Shown one piece after another: positions 1-12,202 of a stretch of 64,000 nucleotides of DNA (positions are counted from its first letter, which is position 1; each line of letters begins with the position of its first letter). The notes below the pieces were generated by a model, which made no database searches, was not told the DNA's origin, and saw only the letters and a list, made by a program, of their open reading frames with translations. A program made the translations under genes and the position numbers. Where the stretch lies: assembly GCA_023374025.1 (NCBI GenBank), contig SIJG01000102.1, positions 326,847 to 390,846 on the forward strand, written 5' to 3'. The stretch comes from Heterodera schachtii. Lineage: Eukaryota; Nematoda; Chromadorea; Rhabditida; Heteroderidae.

Positions 1-1305
1 TTTGCATTATATATTTATAAAGAAAGTTTAAATAATAAATATTTTTCTTTTAGTTGATTATATTATCATAATTTTTTTGTATTGATTTTGTTTTAGAAAT
101 TATGTAACGTCGCGGGTAGTAAATTGCGTACTAAATTTTTTCGTTTTTTCGATATATTAATTATAATTTTATTTAGAGTTTATTTTTTTTATTATAAAAA
201 CTTTGCGATGTATTTGGTTCGCAATTGTGAAGCTAGAATTTGATAAAAATTAGGCCCATTTAAGCTTAAATCCATTTTTTGGTGGTTTTGTGTATTTTTT
301 AAATTTATTTAAGTAATTTTGAATATTTTTAGAATTTTGAGGGTAATTTGGCTACATTATATCACAAAAAATTTTTGGAATATCTTATTATTATTTTTTT
401 TATTTCCCTTATTTCTTTATTTTTGCTTTAAAATATAAATTATCAAAAACCTTTGAATTTTCACTTTTCTTATTTTGACCTATTCGTTCTCAACAACATT
501 AACACATTTTCTTTTTTATTTCGAACTTACGAAGTTTCATAGCAATATTAGAGCAATTCTTTTAAAATATTTTCAAAATTAATTTAATTTTTTTTTGTTA
601 AAAAAACAAAATAATCTAACAAATTTTTTTTATAAATTATGTTTATTTTCATATTTTTTAGATAAATCATTTTTTCTTGTTTTAAAATTAATTTTAAAAA
701 TTAAAAGAGAGGTGTAAATGATAAAAAATAAATGATTAATACATTAGAAATAATTTTAATAAATTTTTATTTAAATCATTTAATTAAAATTCCTGTCGAA
801 CTGATCTTTTGTGATTTTTCGTGTACAATACTTTTAAAGGATAAAAAAAAATATTTTTTTTAAATTTTAATTAAAAAACTTATTGAATAACATTGTCATT
901 TTTTATAAAATTGATATAGATTATATTATTTTATTATTTTATAAACGATAAATTTTCATTTTCATCTCAAATTTACTGATTCTTTAATTTAGATTATTAA
1001 TTAATTTTATCATTTTCTTGAGATGGGACTTCTTCAATCTTATATCAAATTAAATAAACTCAGCTAAGCGAATTGTATAATTTTTTTCAATGATTTCAAT
1101 TTAATTGCGATCAATGTAAAATTCTATTTTTGCATTAGATATTTAACGAGCGGTTGGGCGCCGCTTCGCGGCGCCAACCGCTCTGTCAATAATTTTTAAA
1201 TGGTATAAAAAATTATTTAAAAAAATTATTAAATTTATAACTTCTCCCAGTCTCATTTCTTCCCTTTAGGCATTTTTTCTTTCCCTCATTTTCAGGACCT
1301 AAAGC
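1..1305. other. AT-rich non-coding DNA
   Basis: Very AT-rich sequence with poly-T/poly-A runs. I see no open frame, splice-bounded exon or RNA gene that I can support. The only structured element is the GC hairpin at 1148-1183, listed separately. Confidence 0.6.
1148..1183. repeat. Isolated GC-rich hairpin
   Basis: GAGCGGTT, then one unpaired G, then GGCGCCGC, a TTC loop, and the exact complement GCGGCGCC AACCGCTC. This gives a 16-bp stem with one bulge in otherwise very AT-rich DNA. It differs in sequence from the GC hairpin module found elsewhere in the window. It could be the core of a small mobile palindromic repeat; no function is shown. Confidence 0.75.
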
Positions 1306-1324
1306 GTGCTTATTTCTAACATTT

Positions 1325-2955
1325 GTTCTCGCTCTCTCTCTCTCCCTCTTTCTCACTCTCGCCCTCTCTCTTTTCCTCCTTTTCTATATTCTCCTCACTC
1401 TTCTTCTTCACTCTCTCTCCCCCCTCTCTCCCACCCTTTCTCTTTCGCTCACCTTCTCTCTTTCTTTCTCTCCCTCTCTCTCTCCTCCTTTTCTCCTCAC
1501 TTCATCACTCCCCCCCCCCACTCTCTCTCTCTTTTCCTCTATGTTTTTTTACATTTTTCTTCCCTCTCTTTTTCTTTCATTTCTCTCTCTCTCTCTTGTC
1601 CCCTCACCTTTCTTTCTCTTTTTTCTCCTTTTCTCCTCACTCCATCACTACTTCCCTCCCTCTCTCTTTCTCTCACTCTCTCTCTCTCTCCTCTTCTCTT
1701 TTTATTTCTATCTTTCTTCCCTCTCTTTTTCTTTCTTTTTTTCTCTCTCTCTCTCTTGTCCCCTCACCTTTCTTTCTCTTTTTTCCCTGTTTCTCCTCAC
1801 TCCATCACTCCTTCCCGCCCTCTCTCTTTCTCTCACTCTCCCTCTCTCTCATTCACTTCCTCACACTCTCTCCCTCACTCTCTCTTTCCTCTCTCTCTCT
1901 TTTCTTTCTTTTTCCTCTCTCTCTCTTTTCCTCTCTTTTTCTCTCCATCTTTCTTCCCTCTCTTTTCTTTATTTTCTCTCTCTTTCTCACTCATCTCGCT
2001 CTCTCTCATTCACTCCCTGACTCTCTCTACCTCCTTCTCTCTTTCTCTTATTATTTCTTTCTTACTCTCTCCTCCCTCTCTTTTTTTCTCTTTTTCTTTC
2101 CATCTTTCTTTTCTCTCTCGCACTCACTCTCTCTCTCATTCACTTCCTCACTCTCTCTCTCTCTTTCCTCCCTCTTTTCTTTTTTCTCTCTCTCTCTCTC
2201 TCTCTCTCTCACTAACTCTCCCTCTCTCTCATTCATTTCTTAACTCTCTCCCTCACTCCCTCTCACTTTCTCTCATTCCTCTCTCTTTATCTCTCCTCCC
2301 TCTCTTTTCTTTCTATCTTCCCTCTCTTTTTCTTTCCTTTTTCTCTTTCTCTCTATCTCCTCACCTCATTCTCCTTTTCTCTCCCTTCTCTCTTCTCCCC
2401 TCACCTTTCTCTATTTTTATTTTTCTCCCTTTCTCTTGTTCTCCTCACTCCCTCTCTCACTCTCTCCTTTCTTTTTCTTTCCTTTTTCTCTTTCTCTCTC
2501 TCTCTCTCCTCACCTCATTCTCCTTTTCACTCCCTTCTCTCTTCTTTTCTCCCCTCACCTTTCTCTATTTTAATTTTTCTCCCTTTCTCTTGTTCTCCTC
2601 ACTCCCTCTCTCACTCTCTACTTTATTCCCCACATAGTTTTTTGTTCTCTCTCTCTCTTTCTTTATCTTATCTTTCTACCCATTCTCTCCGCCCATTCTC
2701 TCTGTTAATCTTCCCACAATCTCTCCCTCTCTTTCCTTTGCTCTCTTCTTTCATCTTCTCACTCTCTCTCGCGTCCTCTCCTCTCTCTCTCGCTTCCTCT
2801 CTTATCTCTTTTCTCCATAACTTATTCTCTTTTTTTCTTCTTTCCTCTCTCTCCTCTTTTTCTCTCTCCTTTCCTTTCTTCTCCTTCTCTCCTCACTTAT
2901 TCTCGTTTCCACTTTTCTTTCCTCTCTCTCGCTTACTCTCTCTTACAAAACAAAA
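1325..2955 (+). repeat. CT-rich polypyrimidine microsatellite tract
   Basis: About 1.6 kb that is almost pure pyrimidine on this strand, made of irregular CTCTCT, CTTTCT and TTCCCTC units. It yields long spurious open frames in several frames composed only of Ser, Leu, Phe, Pro and His, and complementary Arg/Glu/Lys frames. These are not genes. Such polypurine/polypyrimidine mirror-like tracts are known to be able to form triplex (H-) DNA. Confidence 0.9.
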
Positions 2956-5352
2956 AACAAAAACAAATTGAATAAACAACCCTTTTTTGGCTGTAGTATG
3001 TCTTACATCACTTTTACTCTTTTTCTCTTTCTAACATTCTATTTTAATTTATCTACTTTTTACTGAAAAACGAAACGCCACGCCAATTAAAACTTGACCA
3101 AAAAGGGGCGGAGCTTCCTCTCACTTAGTATATTAGGGGATAATTTTGATTAATATTTGTCAAAATTTTTTATAGCATACAATCCTTCATTTATAAGCAA
3201 TGATAAAATTAATTTTAATGCATTTTTGGGAGGTTGAATCTGCCCTTTCCAAGCTCTTGCATAGTTGAGAAAAGCGATTCTTAAAACAATTTAAATTTTT
3301 ATTCAAGTGGCATTAATAGAAAATAAATATTGATAATTAATCATTAAATAGTATTTCTGTTAAACAGTATTAAATTTTTTTATAAGAATTAACAAAAATT
3401 ATTAATTTTTTTGTTATTTTTTTGTTATTTTAGTTTCAATATTATTTGTATTCTTATCTTCATTGATTTTTTAGTTTTCTTTATATTTTTTAATCTCTTG
3501 TATCAATAGATTTTTTACATTCTGGTTGTACAGCCAAGCTGCAAGTGCAGTTCGGTTGTTGGCAACCCATCTCGCTACCATTTGGTTGGCTCGGTTTCTT
3601 TCTTGCTCTGTGATAATATGTCCTGTTTCGTGAATACAAGTGTTATTTAGCTCACGAAGAGAGAAAATATTATATACATAAAAATTTTTTTTCTAATTCA
3701 AATTTATTTTGTTTTTTCGGAAAATAACAAGAATAGTATTTCATTAAGGAATATTAGGATTTGTTATAATGTTTAGGTACTTTTAAACTCAACTTTCATG
3801 GAACTTTCAATTTTTATATGTTCGATATATTTCAATACATTAATTATTCTTTTGGTAATTTTTGGTACGCATTATAAATTTAACTTCTAGTTAAGTTCTC
3901 TTGATTTTTTTTCCGTGGGCATTCAGCAATTTCGGCGTTGTTTTTCATTCAATATAATTTGATTTTTTAAATCTTCAACTTATTTTCGCATTCGAAAAGA
4001 AATCGGAAATTATTTTTTCAATTGTAAAAATTAAAAAAAAAGAAATTTCACCAAAAGTGATAAAGAAGTTAATAATTTTATTTTTTTAATTATCAGCTAT
4101 TTTTACATTTTTATTTTTGTTTAATGAAATTAAAAACAATTAAGTTATAAATTTATCTGTCTGCCTTTAATTTTGTTTATTCAAATAATAATATTAGATA
4201 AGGAGTTTTGTCAGATTCATTTTCTCATTAAAATATAAAATATAAACTCTGGTATATTTCAGAAAACTTTTTTTTGTTATTTGTTCAAGTAATATATTTT
4301 TTGACGAAAAAACCTCACTTCACTAAATCAACAAAATACATCTTAATTTAATTTTAAATTTTGTAATAATAATTTATACTTATTTTTATTATAGCATTAT
4401 TTTAAGTGACAATTGTTTAAATGGCCAATAGTTTAGTAAATTGTTGGTTAAAAAATATTTTTTTCGCAATTAGAATATTTTTTCAAAATACTGATTTCGT
4501 CAATTTCTTTCAGATTTATGAATTATTTTTTAATTGGTTGGCATTTAATATTTCTGAACTTTTTTTATATTATTAATGCGCTTGAAAAGCAATATTTTTT
4601 GCTTTAGGCAACCAATGATATTTCCACCCATAAGTATGCCAGCAGCCCACTCGATTTCAAATTCAGCATTGCTTTCATTCAATTATTTTCTATCTATAAT
4701 TGTCTAAGCGAATATTTTCTTATTTATTTATGTGTTTAATTGTTTTTGTCTTTTGATAGATTTTTGATCAAAATACAACTTTTATTAAGACTGTTTAAAT
4801 ATTTATATTTTTTATTTATACCATATTCAATTATATTAATTATATTTCTAATTTTAATGAAAATCGGCTCGCTAAATGCCGCCAGGATGCAACCAGAAGG
4901 TACTGCAACAACCATTTTTTCTAATATTTTTGTTTATATCTTCTTGGGTTATATTAATTATAAATTTTTCTGAGAGTTTTAATTATTTGAATGACAAAGA
5001 TAATTTAAAAAATAAGAAATTTCTAAATATGTTTTTTAAATACTAAAGAAACTTTTTTGAATTTAATTATGTCATACTTTATACGGTGTCAATTGTTATA
5101 ATAGCAAAAATCTTATAGTTATTTAAAAAGATTTATTCTTTCAAATAAAAATGAATTTAATTAATGAATTCATTTCATTTTCCAGTTCCCTTCCCTGAAT
5201 TATTTTATAATTTAGTCTTTAAATTAATACTTTTTTTATTTTTAATTAAAATTAGCAAGCAAACAATTTTTTTTTATTTTGCGTTTATTTTGAAATTTTT
5301 ATGCTAATTATCAAAGAAATTTTATTCACTTTTTTGGACATGGCTTTTTTTA
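1392..5352 (+). repeat. Long inverted repeat P1, left arm
   Basis: This arm is the reverse complement of 6147-10105. Paired coordinates sum to 11499 through the unique part (for example 2642 with 8857, and 5352 with 6147). In the outer microsatellite the offset drifts by a few bases because simple-repeat and homopolymer lengths differ (ten C on the left against twelve G on the right near 1510 and 9976). No substitutions were noticed in the unique part. The loop is 5353-6146. Confidence 0.95.
3471..3692 (-). pseudogene. Possible exon in P1 left arm, unknown family
   Basis: Mirror copy of the stretch at 7807-8028. On the minus strand it follows a TTAG that could be a splice acceptor, and reads an open frame of about 73 codons ending in TAA. 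It includes an HETGH pentapeptide and the block RWVANNRTALAAWLYNQ. Composition is protein-like, unlike the surrounding DNA. HETGH fits the HExxH zinc-peptidase signature, but five residues are weak evidence and I recognise no family. Confidence 0.3.
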
Positions 5353-7806
5353 AAAAATAATTCGAGAATCGATAATGATAATAATAATAAGAGAAGATTT
5401 AAAATATAAATAAAATAATTTCGATACTTCTATTTTATCTTAGGTGCAATATCAAAATAAAATAATTAATAAAAGTATTAAAAAGAATTTTTTGTTATTT
5501 TAAACATTAATAATAAATAATTATTCAGAATAATATCGGTTTTAGAATTGATTCAGTCCATTCATTTCAAATAAACTATATGATTTTGGCCGAATTGATA
5601 TTTTTACATGGATGGAGTAAGTGATGTATTACTAAAAAGAAATTGAAATTTTATGGATTTTATACAACGATATTATATTACCTAATTTAAATTTAATGTC
5701 GAAATCAGGAAAAAAGATAAATGACGAAAAAAGATAAAAACAAAATTGAAATGTTAAACAAAATAAAAAAAGGAACAAGTGCAAAAATAAAGTTGCGCTA
5801 TTTTTTTTAATGAATTAATTTTAGATTAGTAAAAAAATTGCTTATAATAAAATCTTTTCTGATTTATTTTTAATAAGAAAAGACCTTGCAGAGATTTTTA
5901 ACAATCGCAATTCGAAAGAAAAAATTTATGTAAAAATAATAAAAAGTTTATGTTAAAGCACGGGTGAATTGCAAAACATAAATTACTCTCTACCTAAATC
6001 TTGGATCTCAAATTTATTAGTTTTAACAATATAATTTATTTAATTTAATTATTTTCATAATTTAATACTTCAGTACCAAAAATGCTGTGGGTTTGGCAAA
6101 ATGCTTCTAAAAGTCGCCGAATTACTTGTGAAATAATATAACAAAATAAAAAAAGCCATGTCCAAAAAAGTGAATAAAATTTCTTTGATAATTAGCATAA
6201 AAATTTCAAAATAAACGCAAAATAAAAAAAAATTGTTTGCTTGCTAATTTTAATTAAAAATAAAAAAAGTATTAATTTAAAGACTAAATTATAAAATAAT
6301 TCAGGGAAGGGAACTGGAAAATGAAATGAATTCATTAATTAAATTCATTTTTATTTGAAAGAATAAATCTTTTTAAATAACTATAAGATTTTTGCTATTA
6401 TAACAATTGACACCGTATAAAGTATGACATAATTAAATTCAAAAAAGTTTCTTTAGTATTTAAAAAACATATTTAGAAATTTCTTATTTTTTAAATTATC
6501 TTTGTCATTCAAATAATTAAAACTCTCAGAAAAATTTATAATTAATATAACCCAAGAAGATATAAACAAAAATATTAGAAAAAATGGTTGTTGCAGTACC
6601 TTCTGGTTGCATCCTGGCGGCATTTAGCGAGCCGATTTTCATTAAAATTAGAAATATAATTAATATAATTGAATATGGTATAAATAAAAAATATAAATAT
6701 TTAAACAGTCTTAATAAAAGTTGTATTTTGATCAAAAATCTATCAAAAGACAAAAACAATTAAACACATAAATAAATAAGAAAATATTCGCTTAGACAAT
6801 TATAGATAGAAAATAATTGAATGAAAGCAATGCTGAATTTGAAATCGAGTGGGCTGCTGGCATACTTATGGGTGGAAATATCATTGGTTGCCTAAAGCAA
6901 AAAATATTGCTTTTCAAGCGCATTAATAATATAAAAAAAGTTCAGAAATATTAAATGCCAACCAATTAAAAAATAATTCATAAATCTGAAAGAAATTGAC
7001 GAAATCAGTATTTTGAAAAAATATTCTAATTGCGAAAAAAATATTTTTTAACCAACAATTTACTAAACTATTGGCCATTTAAACAATTGTCACTTAAAAT
7101 AATGCTATAATAAAAATAAGTATAAATTATTATTACAAAATTTAAAATTAAATTAAGATGTATTTTGTTGATTTAGTGAAGTGAGGTTTTTTCGTCAAAA
7201 AATATATTACTTGAACAAATAACAAAAAAAAGTTTTCTGAAATATACCAGAGTTTATATTTTATATTTTAATGAGAAAATGAATCTGACAAAACTCCTTA
7301 TCTAATATTATTATTTGAATAAACAAAATTAAAGGCAGACAGATAAATTTATAACTTAATTGTTTTTAATTTCATTAAACAAAAATAAAAATGTAAAAAT
7401 AGCTGATAATTAAAAAAATAAAATTATTAACTTCTTTATCACTTTTGGTGAAATTTCTTTTTTTTTAATTTTTACAATTGAAAAAATAATTTCCGATTTC
7501 TTTTCGAATGCGAAAATAAGTTGAAGATTTAAAAAATCAAATTATATTGAATGAAAAACAACGCCGAAATTGCTGAATGCCCACGGAAAAAAAATCAAGA
7601 GAACTTAACTAGAAGTTAAATTTATAATGCGTACCAAAAATTACCAAAAGAATAATTAATGTATTGAAATATATCGAACATATAAAAATTGAAAGTTCCA
7701 TGAAAGTTGAGTTTAAAAGTACCTAAACATTATAACAAATCCTAATATTCCTTAATGAAATACTATTCTTGTTATTTTCCGAAAAAACAAAATAAATTTG
7801 AATTAG

Positions 7807-8028
7807 AAAAAAAATTTTTATGTATATAATATTTTCTCTCTTCGTGAGCTAAATAACACTTGTATTCACGAAACAGGACATATTATCACAGAGCAAGAAA
7901 GAAACCGAGCCAACCAAATGGTAGCGAGATGGGTTGCCAACAACCGAACTGCACTTGCAGCTTGGCTGTACAACCAGAATGTAAAAAATCTATTGATACA
8001 AGAGATTAAAAAATATAAAGAAAACTAA
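7807..8028 (+). CDS. Possible last exon, unknown family (HETGH motif)
   Basis: Open frame of about 73 codons after an AG at 7805-7806, ending with TAA at 8026-8028. It is a second copy of the stretch at 3471-3692. It contains HETGH followed by an Arg/Asn-rich helix-like region and RWVANNRTALAAWLYNQ. I do not recognise it. Two further short coding-like stretches lie upstream on the same strand (about 6583-6650, reading VVAVPSGCILAAFSEPIF, and about 6826-6900), but I could not join them into one gene with good splice sites. Confidence 0.3.
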   Translation, partial: KKNFYVYNIFSLRELNNTCIHETGHIITEQERNRANQMVARWVANNRTALAAWLYNQNVKNLLIQEIKKYKEN

Positions 8029-8543
8029 AAAATCAATGAAGATAAGAATACAAATAATATTGAAACTAAAATAACAAAAAAATAACAAAAAAATTAATAA
8101 TTTTTGTTAATTCTTATAAAAAAATTTAATACTGTTTAACAGAAATACTATTTAATGATTAATTATCAATATTTATTTTCTATTAATGCCACTTGAATAA
8201 AAATTTAAATTGTTTTAAGAATCGCTTTTCTCAACTATGCAAGAGCTTGGAAAGGGCAGATTCAACCTCCCAAAAATGCATTAAAATTAATTTTATCATT
8301 GCTTATAAATGAAGGATTGTATGCTATAAAAAATTTTGACAAATATTAATCAAAATTATCCCCTAATATACTAAGTGAGAGGAAGCTCCGCCCCTTTTTG
8401 GTCAAGTTTTAATTGGCGTGGCGTTTCGTTTTTCAGTAAAAAGTAGATAAATTAAAATAGAATGTTAGAAAGAGAAAAAGAGTAAAAGTGATGTAAGACA
8501 TACTACAGCCAAAAAAGGGTTGTTTATTCAATTTGTTTTTGTT

Positions 8544-10104
8544 TTTTGTTTTGTAAGAGAGAGTAAGCGAGAGAGAGGAAAGAAAAGTGGAAACGAGAAT
8601 AAGTGAGGAGAGAAGGAGAAGAAAGGAAAGGAGAGAGAAAAAGAGGAGAGAGAGGAAAGAAGAAAAAAAGAGAATAAGTTATGGAGAAAAGAGATAAGAG
8701 AGGAAGCGAGAGAGAGAGGAGAGGACGCGAGAGAGAGTGAGAAGATGAAAGAAGAGAGCAAAGGAAAGAGAGGGAGAGATTGTGGGAAGATTAACAGAGA
8801 GAATGGGCGGAGAGAATGGGTAGAAAGATAAGATAAAGAAAGAGAGAGAGAGAACAAAAAACTATGTGGGGAATAAAGTAGAGAGTGAGAGAGGGAGTGA
8901 GGAGAACAAGAGAAAGGGAGAAAAATTAAAATAGAGAAAGGTGAGGGGAGAAAAGAAGAGAGAAGGGAGTGAAAAGGAGAATGAGGTGAGGAGAGAGAGA
9001 GAGAGAAAGAGAAAAAGGAAAGAAAAAGAAAGGAGAGAGTGAGAGAGGGAGTGAGGAGAACAAGAGAAAGGGAGAAAAATAAAAATAGAGAAAGGTGAGG
9101 GGAGAAGAGAGAAGGGAGAGAAAAGGAGAATGAGGTGAGGAGATAGAGAGAAAGAGAAAAAGGAAAGAAAAAGAGAGGGAAGATAGAAAGAAAAGAGAGG
9201 GAGGAGAGATAAAGAGAGAGGAATGAGAGAAAGTGAGAGGGAGTGAGGGAGAGAGTTAAGAAATGAATGAGAGAGAGGGAGAGTTAGTGAGAGAGAGAGA
9301 GAGAGAGAGAAAAAAAGAAAAGAGGGAGGAAAGAGAGAGAGAGAGTGAGGAAGTGAATGAGAGAGAGAGTGAGTGCGAGAGAGAAAAGAAAGATGGAAAG
9401 AAAAAGAGAAAAAAAGAGAGGGAGGAGAGAGTAAGAAAGAAATAATAAGAGAAAGAGAGAAGGAGGTAGAGAGAGTCAGGGAGTGAATGAGAGAGAGCGA
9501 GATGAGTGAGAAAGAGAGAGAAAATAAAGAAAAGAGAGGGAAGAAAGATGGAGAGAAAAAGAGAGGAAAAGAGAGAGAGAGGAAAAAGAAAGAAAAGAGA
9601 GAGAGAGGAAAGAGAGAGTGAGGGAGAGAGTGTGAGGAAGTGAATGAGAGAGAGGGAGAGTGAGAGAAAGAGAGAGGGCGGGAAGGAGTGATGGAGTGAG
9701 GAGAAACAGGGAAAAAAGAGAAAGAAAGGTGAGGGGACAAGAGAGAGAGAGAGAAAAAAGAAAGAAAAAGAGAGGGAAGAAAGATAGAAATAAAAAGAGA
9801 AGAGGAGAGAGAGAGAGAGTGAGAGAAAGAGAGAGGGAGGGAAGTAGTGATGGAGTGAGGAGAAAAGGAGAAAAAAGAGAAAGAAAGGTGAGGGGACAAG
9901 AGAGAGAGAGAGAAATGAAAGAAAAAGAGAGGGAAGAAAAATGTAAAAAAACATAGAGGAAAAGAGAGAGAGAGTGGGGGGGGGGGGAGTGATGAAGTGA
10001 GGAGAAAAGGAGGAGAGAGAGAGGGAGAGAAAGAAAGAGAGAAGGTGAGCGAAAGAGAAAGGGTGGGAGAGAGGGGGGAGAGAGAGTGAAGAAGAAGAGT
10101 GAGG
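8544..10104 (-). repeat. GA-rich tract, mirror copy of the CT microsatellite
   Basis: Reverse complement of the tract at the outer end of the left P1 arm, here read as GAGAGA/GAAAGA on the plus strand. It ends at 10104/10105, where broken HTH-gene sequence begins. Long frames in it are low-complexity artefacts. Confidence 0.9.
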
Positions 10105-10729
10105 AATTTTTTGATCAGTTCCAATTTTGTTGGCTCATCTTCCATTCTTGGTTTCCTTATTTGTTGAAATTTTCTCTTTATTTTAAAAATATTGCTCCGA
10201 TTTGTACCTAATTTTTTGGCAATTTCGCATTCAAATTTATTGTTTGTCATTTCTTTATAAATTCCTTCTCTTCGTAAGGTATTTTTCATCAAATTAAATT
10301 TATTTAATATTTCCAATTCATCATCACTTTCCTCACTGCTTTTTACATTCTGTAAATTTCCGCCATTTTAATTGGTTTGGACTATTTCTTTAATAATAAA
10401 TTAGTTTTTACCGTATTATTTGTGTCGGAACTCGAATCATTTCCCTGTTTATTTGCTTCATCATTTAGTTGATATTCTTTAGATTTTGGAATCGTTATTT
10501 TTTGCTCATTTTCTACAAATGATTCTGATTTGATTTTTTGCAATATTTCAGGTTTTATGTCTTCTGCTGCCTGATAATTGTCATATTCTGTCTTAATGAG
10601 TGCACTATTTTTAAATGTTTGTTCATCATTTACACATTTAGCATCAATTTCTTCTTGTTTTAGCTCGAATTCTCGTGTTTCCTTATTGTGTTCGTCAATT
10701 CCGTCAATTTCAATAAAAAAATAAGGCAA
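10105..10729 (-). pseudogene. Truncated left-arm copy of the HTH-repeat gene
   Basis: Copy of exon 1 (about 10412-10729) and of the first 245 bases of exon 2 (10105-10349) of the gene at 12991-14342, on the opposite strand. It breaks at the P1/P2 junction, so the frame runs from HTH sequence straight into the GA/CT microsatellite. This gives a chimeric frame down to 8862 of about 80 real residues followed by about 400 of low complexity. The copy lacks most of the second HTH unit and exons 3-4 and is unlikely to be functional. Confidence 0.85.
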
Positions 10730-11517
10730 TAATGAAAATGAAAAACTCTTTTAAATAAATGTTTGTCATTGGAAAGCTACAAATTAAATGATATTAGAAT
10801 TTTATAAAAATAATATTGAAATATTTTGAGATTTTTAAATAAGAAAATGCATGCAATGAATCAATAATTGATTCAAAAAAATAATTGACTCTAATATATG
10901 ATAATATATGCTATGCGAGTTATATGTTGTATATTAATATAAAAATGCCTAGAAAGCGTATAGACTAGTCATAAAAAACGAAATAATTAAAAGCGTTTTT
11001 GTATGCGGACGATGTTAAATTATATTATGCCCATGAAAATGAAAATATTTTTAAATAAATGTTTATCATTGAAAAGAAAATTTGTTTATCTGTGCTCAAC
11101 AAAAAAGGCTTTGACAAAACAGTAAAAAATTAATTAATAATTATATATTTCAAAAAACTTCATTAAAATATTTGCCGTTTTAGCTAAATATAAATTACAC
11201 AAGCTGTCGAACAAAAGTCTTAATAAATAGCAAATTTTTTTTATCACAATCCAAGTAATTGTCGCAATTCAGTCATTCAGATAAAAAGTCATGTTTAAAT
11301 CCGATGCATAATGAGCTAATTCACATTTGGATTTTATTTATGGAAAAATTTTCAGCTTTGACGAAATAATTTTATTTGCCAATTTTGGTTATGAATCTTA
11401 ACTTAAAATTCGAAAAAAATGATAAAATTTCGAAAATTATTCAATTCCAAAAAGACATTTTCCGAGTAAACATGAACTGGATTTGGGCAGATACACCTAC
11501 CACAACAGTAAATAATT
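10105..11517 (-). repeat. Long inverted repeat P2, left arm
   Basis: Exact mirror of 12203-13615; paired coordinates sum to 23720 throughout. The arm is 1413 bp and the loop is 11518-12202. The left end abuts the right arm of P1 with no spacer. It carries a 5' portion of the HTH-repeat gene on the minus strand. Confidence 0.95.
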
Positions 11518-11824
11518 AGTAGAAACAGTCGCATCATCTCAAAGAAAATAATAATAATTTATAAATTAATTTATAATAATTTATTTGAGTAAAAAATAGC
11601 AATTCTATATAAAAAATTCAAACGAAAGAAAACCCACCAATTCAGTGAAAAGAATTTCAGTTTTTTTAATTATAAAATCATTGTCTGAATGGCTTATAAA
11701 TATATTTTTAATTCTTATCTCCACAATTGTTGATGTGGTTGACTGTCAATTCCCACCACACTCAGATAGTAGTAAATGTTTACGGAGGTGGGGTATACCA
11801 AATTTTCAGTGACCTAAAAAGGGA

Positions 11825-11940
11825 AGGATGAATTAATAATCAATACATTCTCATCATTATTTCTGGGACGAATTGAAATCTTAGGATGAATTAATAATCA
11901 ATACATTCTCATCATTATTTCTGGGACGAATTGAAATCTT
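11825..11940. repeat. Tandem duplication, 2 x 58 bp, in P2 loop
   Basis: Two perfect adjacent copies of a 58-bp unit beginning AGGATGAATTAATAATC (11825-11882 and 11883-11940), inside the 685-bp loop of P2. The rest of the loop is AT-rich with no supported gene. Confidence 0.95.
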
Positions 11941-12202
11941 AGGAAAAAGAAATCCCATAGAACACGTAGTATTTTTTAAGATTAAAAATTGTTTTAATTC
12001 GCTTCAAAATTTTAAAAATATTTGTATGACATTAAAATTAATAAGACCGTCGGAAGCCGAGACGTACATGAACGAACCAGTGCTGTGACAAAAAGAATCG
12101 AGAATTTATTATTGGCTAAATCCAGTAACATTGTATTATTCAAAAGCGCTTAACAACCCTTTGATTTTAGAAATCACAAATATACATTTAAATGTTAAAA
12201 AA

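Larger units (their letters stand above)
6147..10105 (-). repeat. Long inverted repeat P1, right arm
   Basis: Mirror copy of 1392-5352. The match stops at base 10105, which is also the first base of the left arm of the second inverted repeat P2. The near-identity of the arms means either a recent event, gene conversion, or a sequencing/assembly foldback. The small length differences lie only in homopolymers and CT runs, which does not separate these possibilities. Confidence 0.95.

Noticed and set aside
1306..2971. Long Ser/Leu/Phe/Pro frames in the CT tract
   Set aside because: Overlapping frames on both strands come from the microsatellite itself; no start context, splice signals or family.
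7807..8028. A zinc metallopeptidase gene based on HETGH
   Set aside because: The pentapeptide alone, without a third ligand or any family block, is not enough; kept only as an unknown exon.
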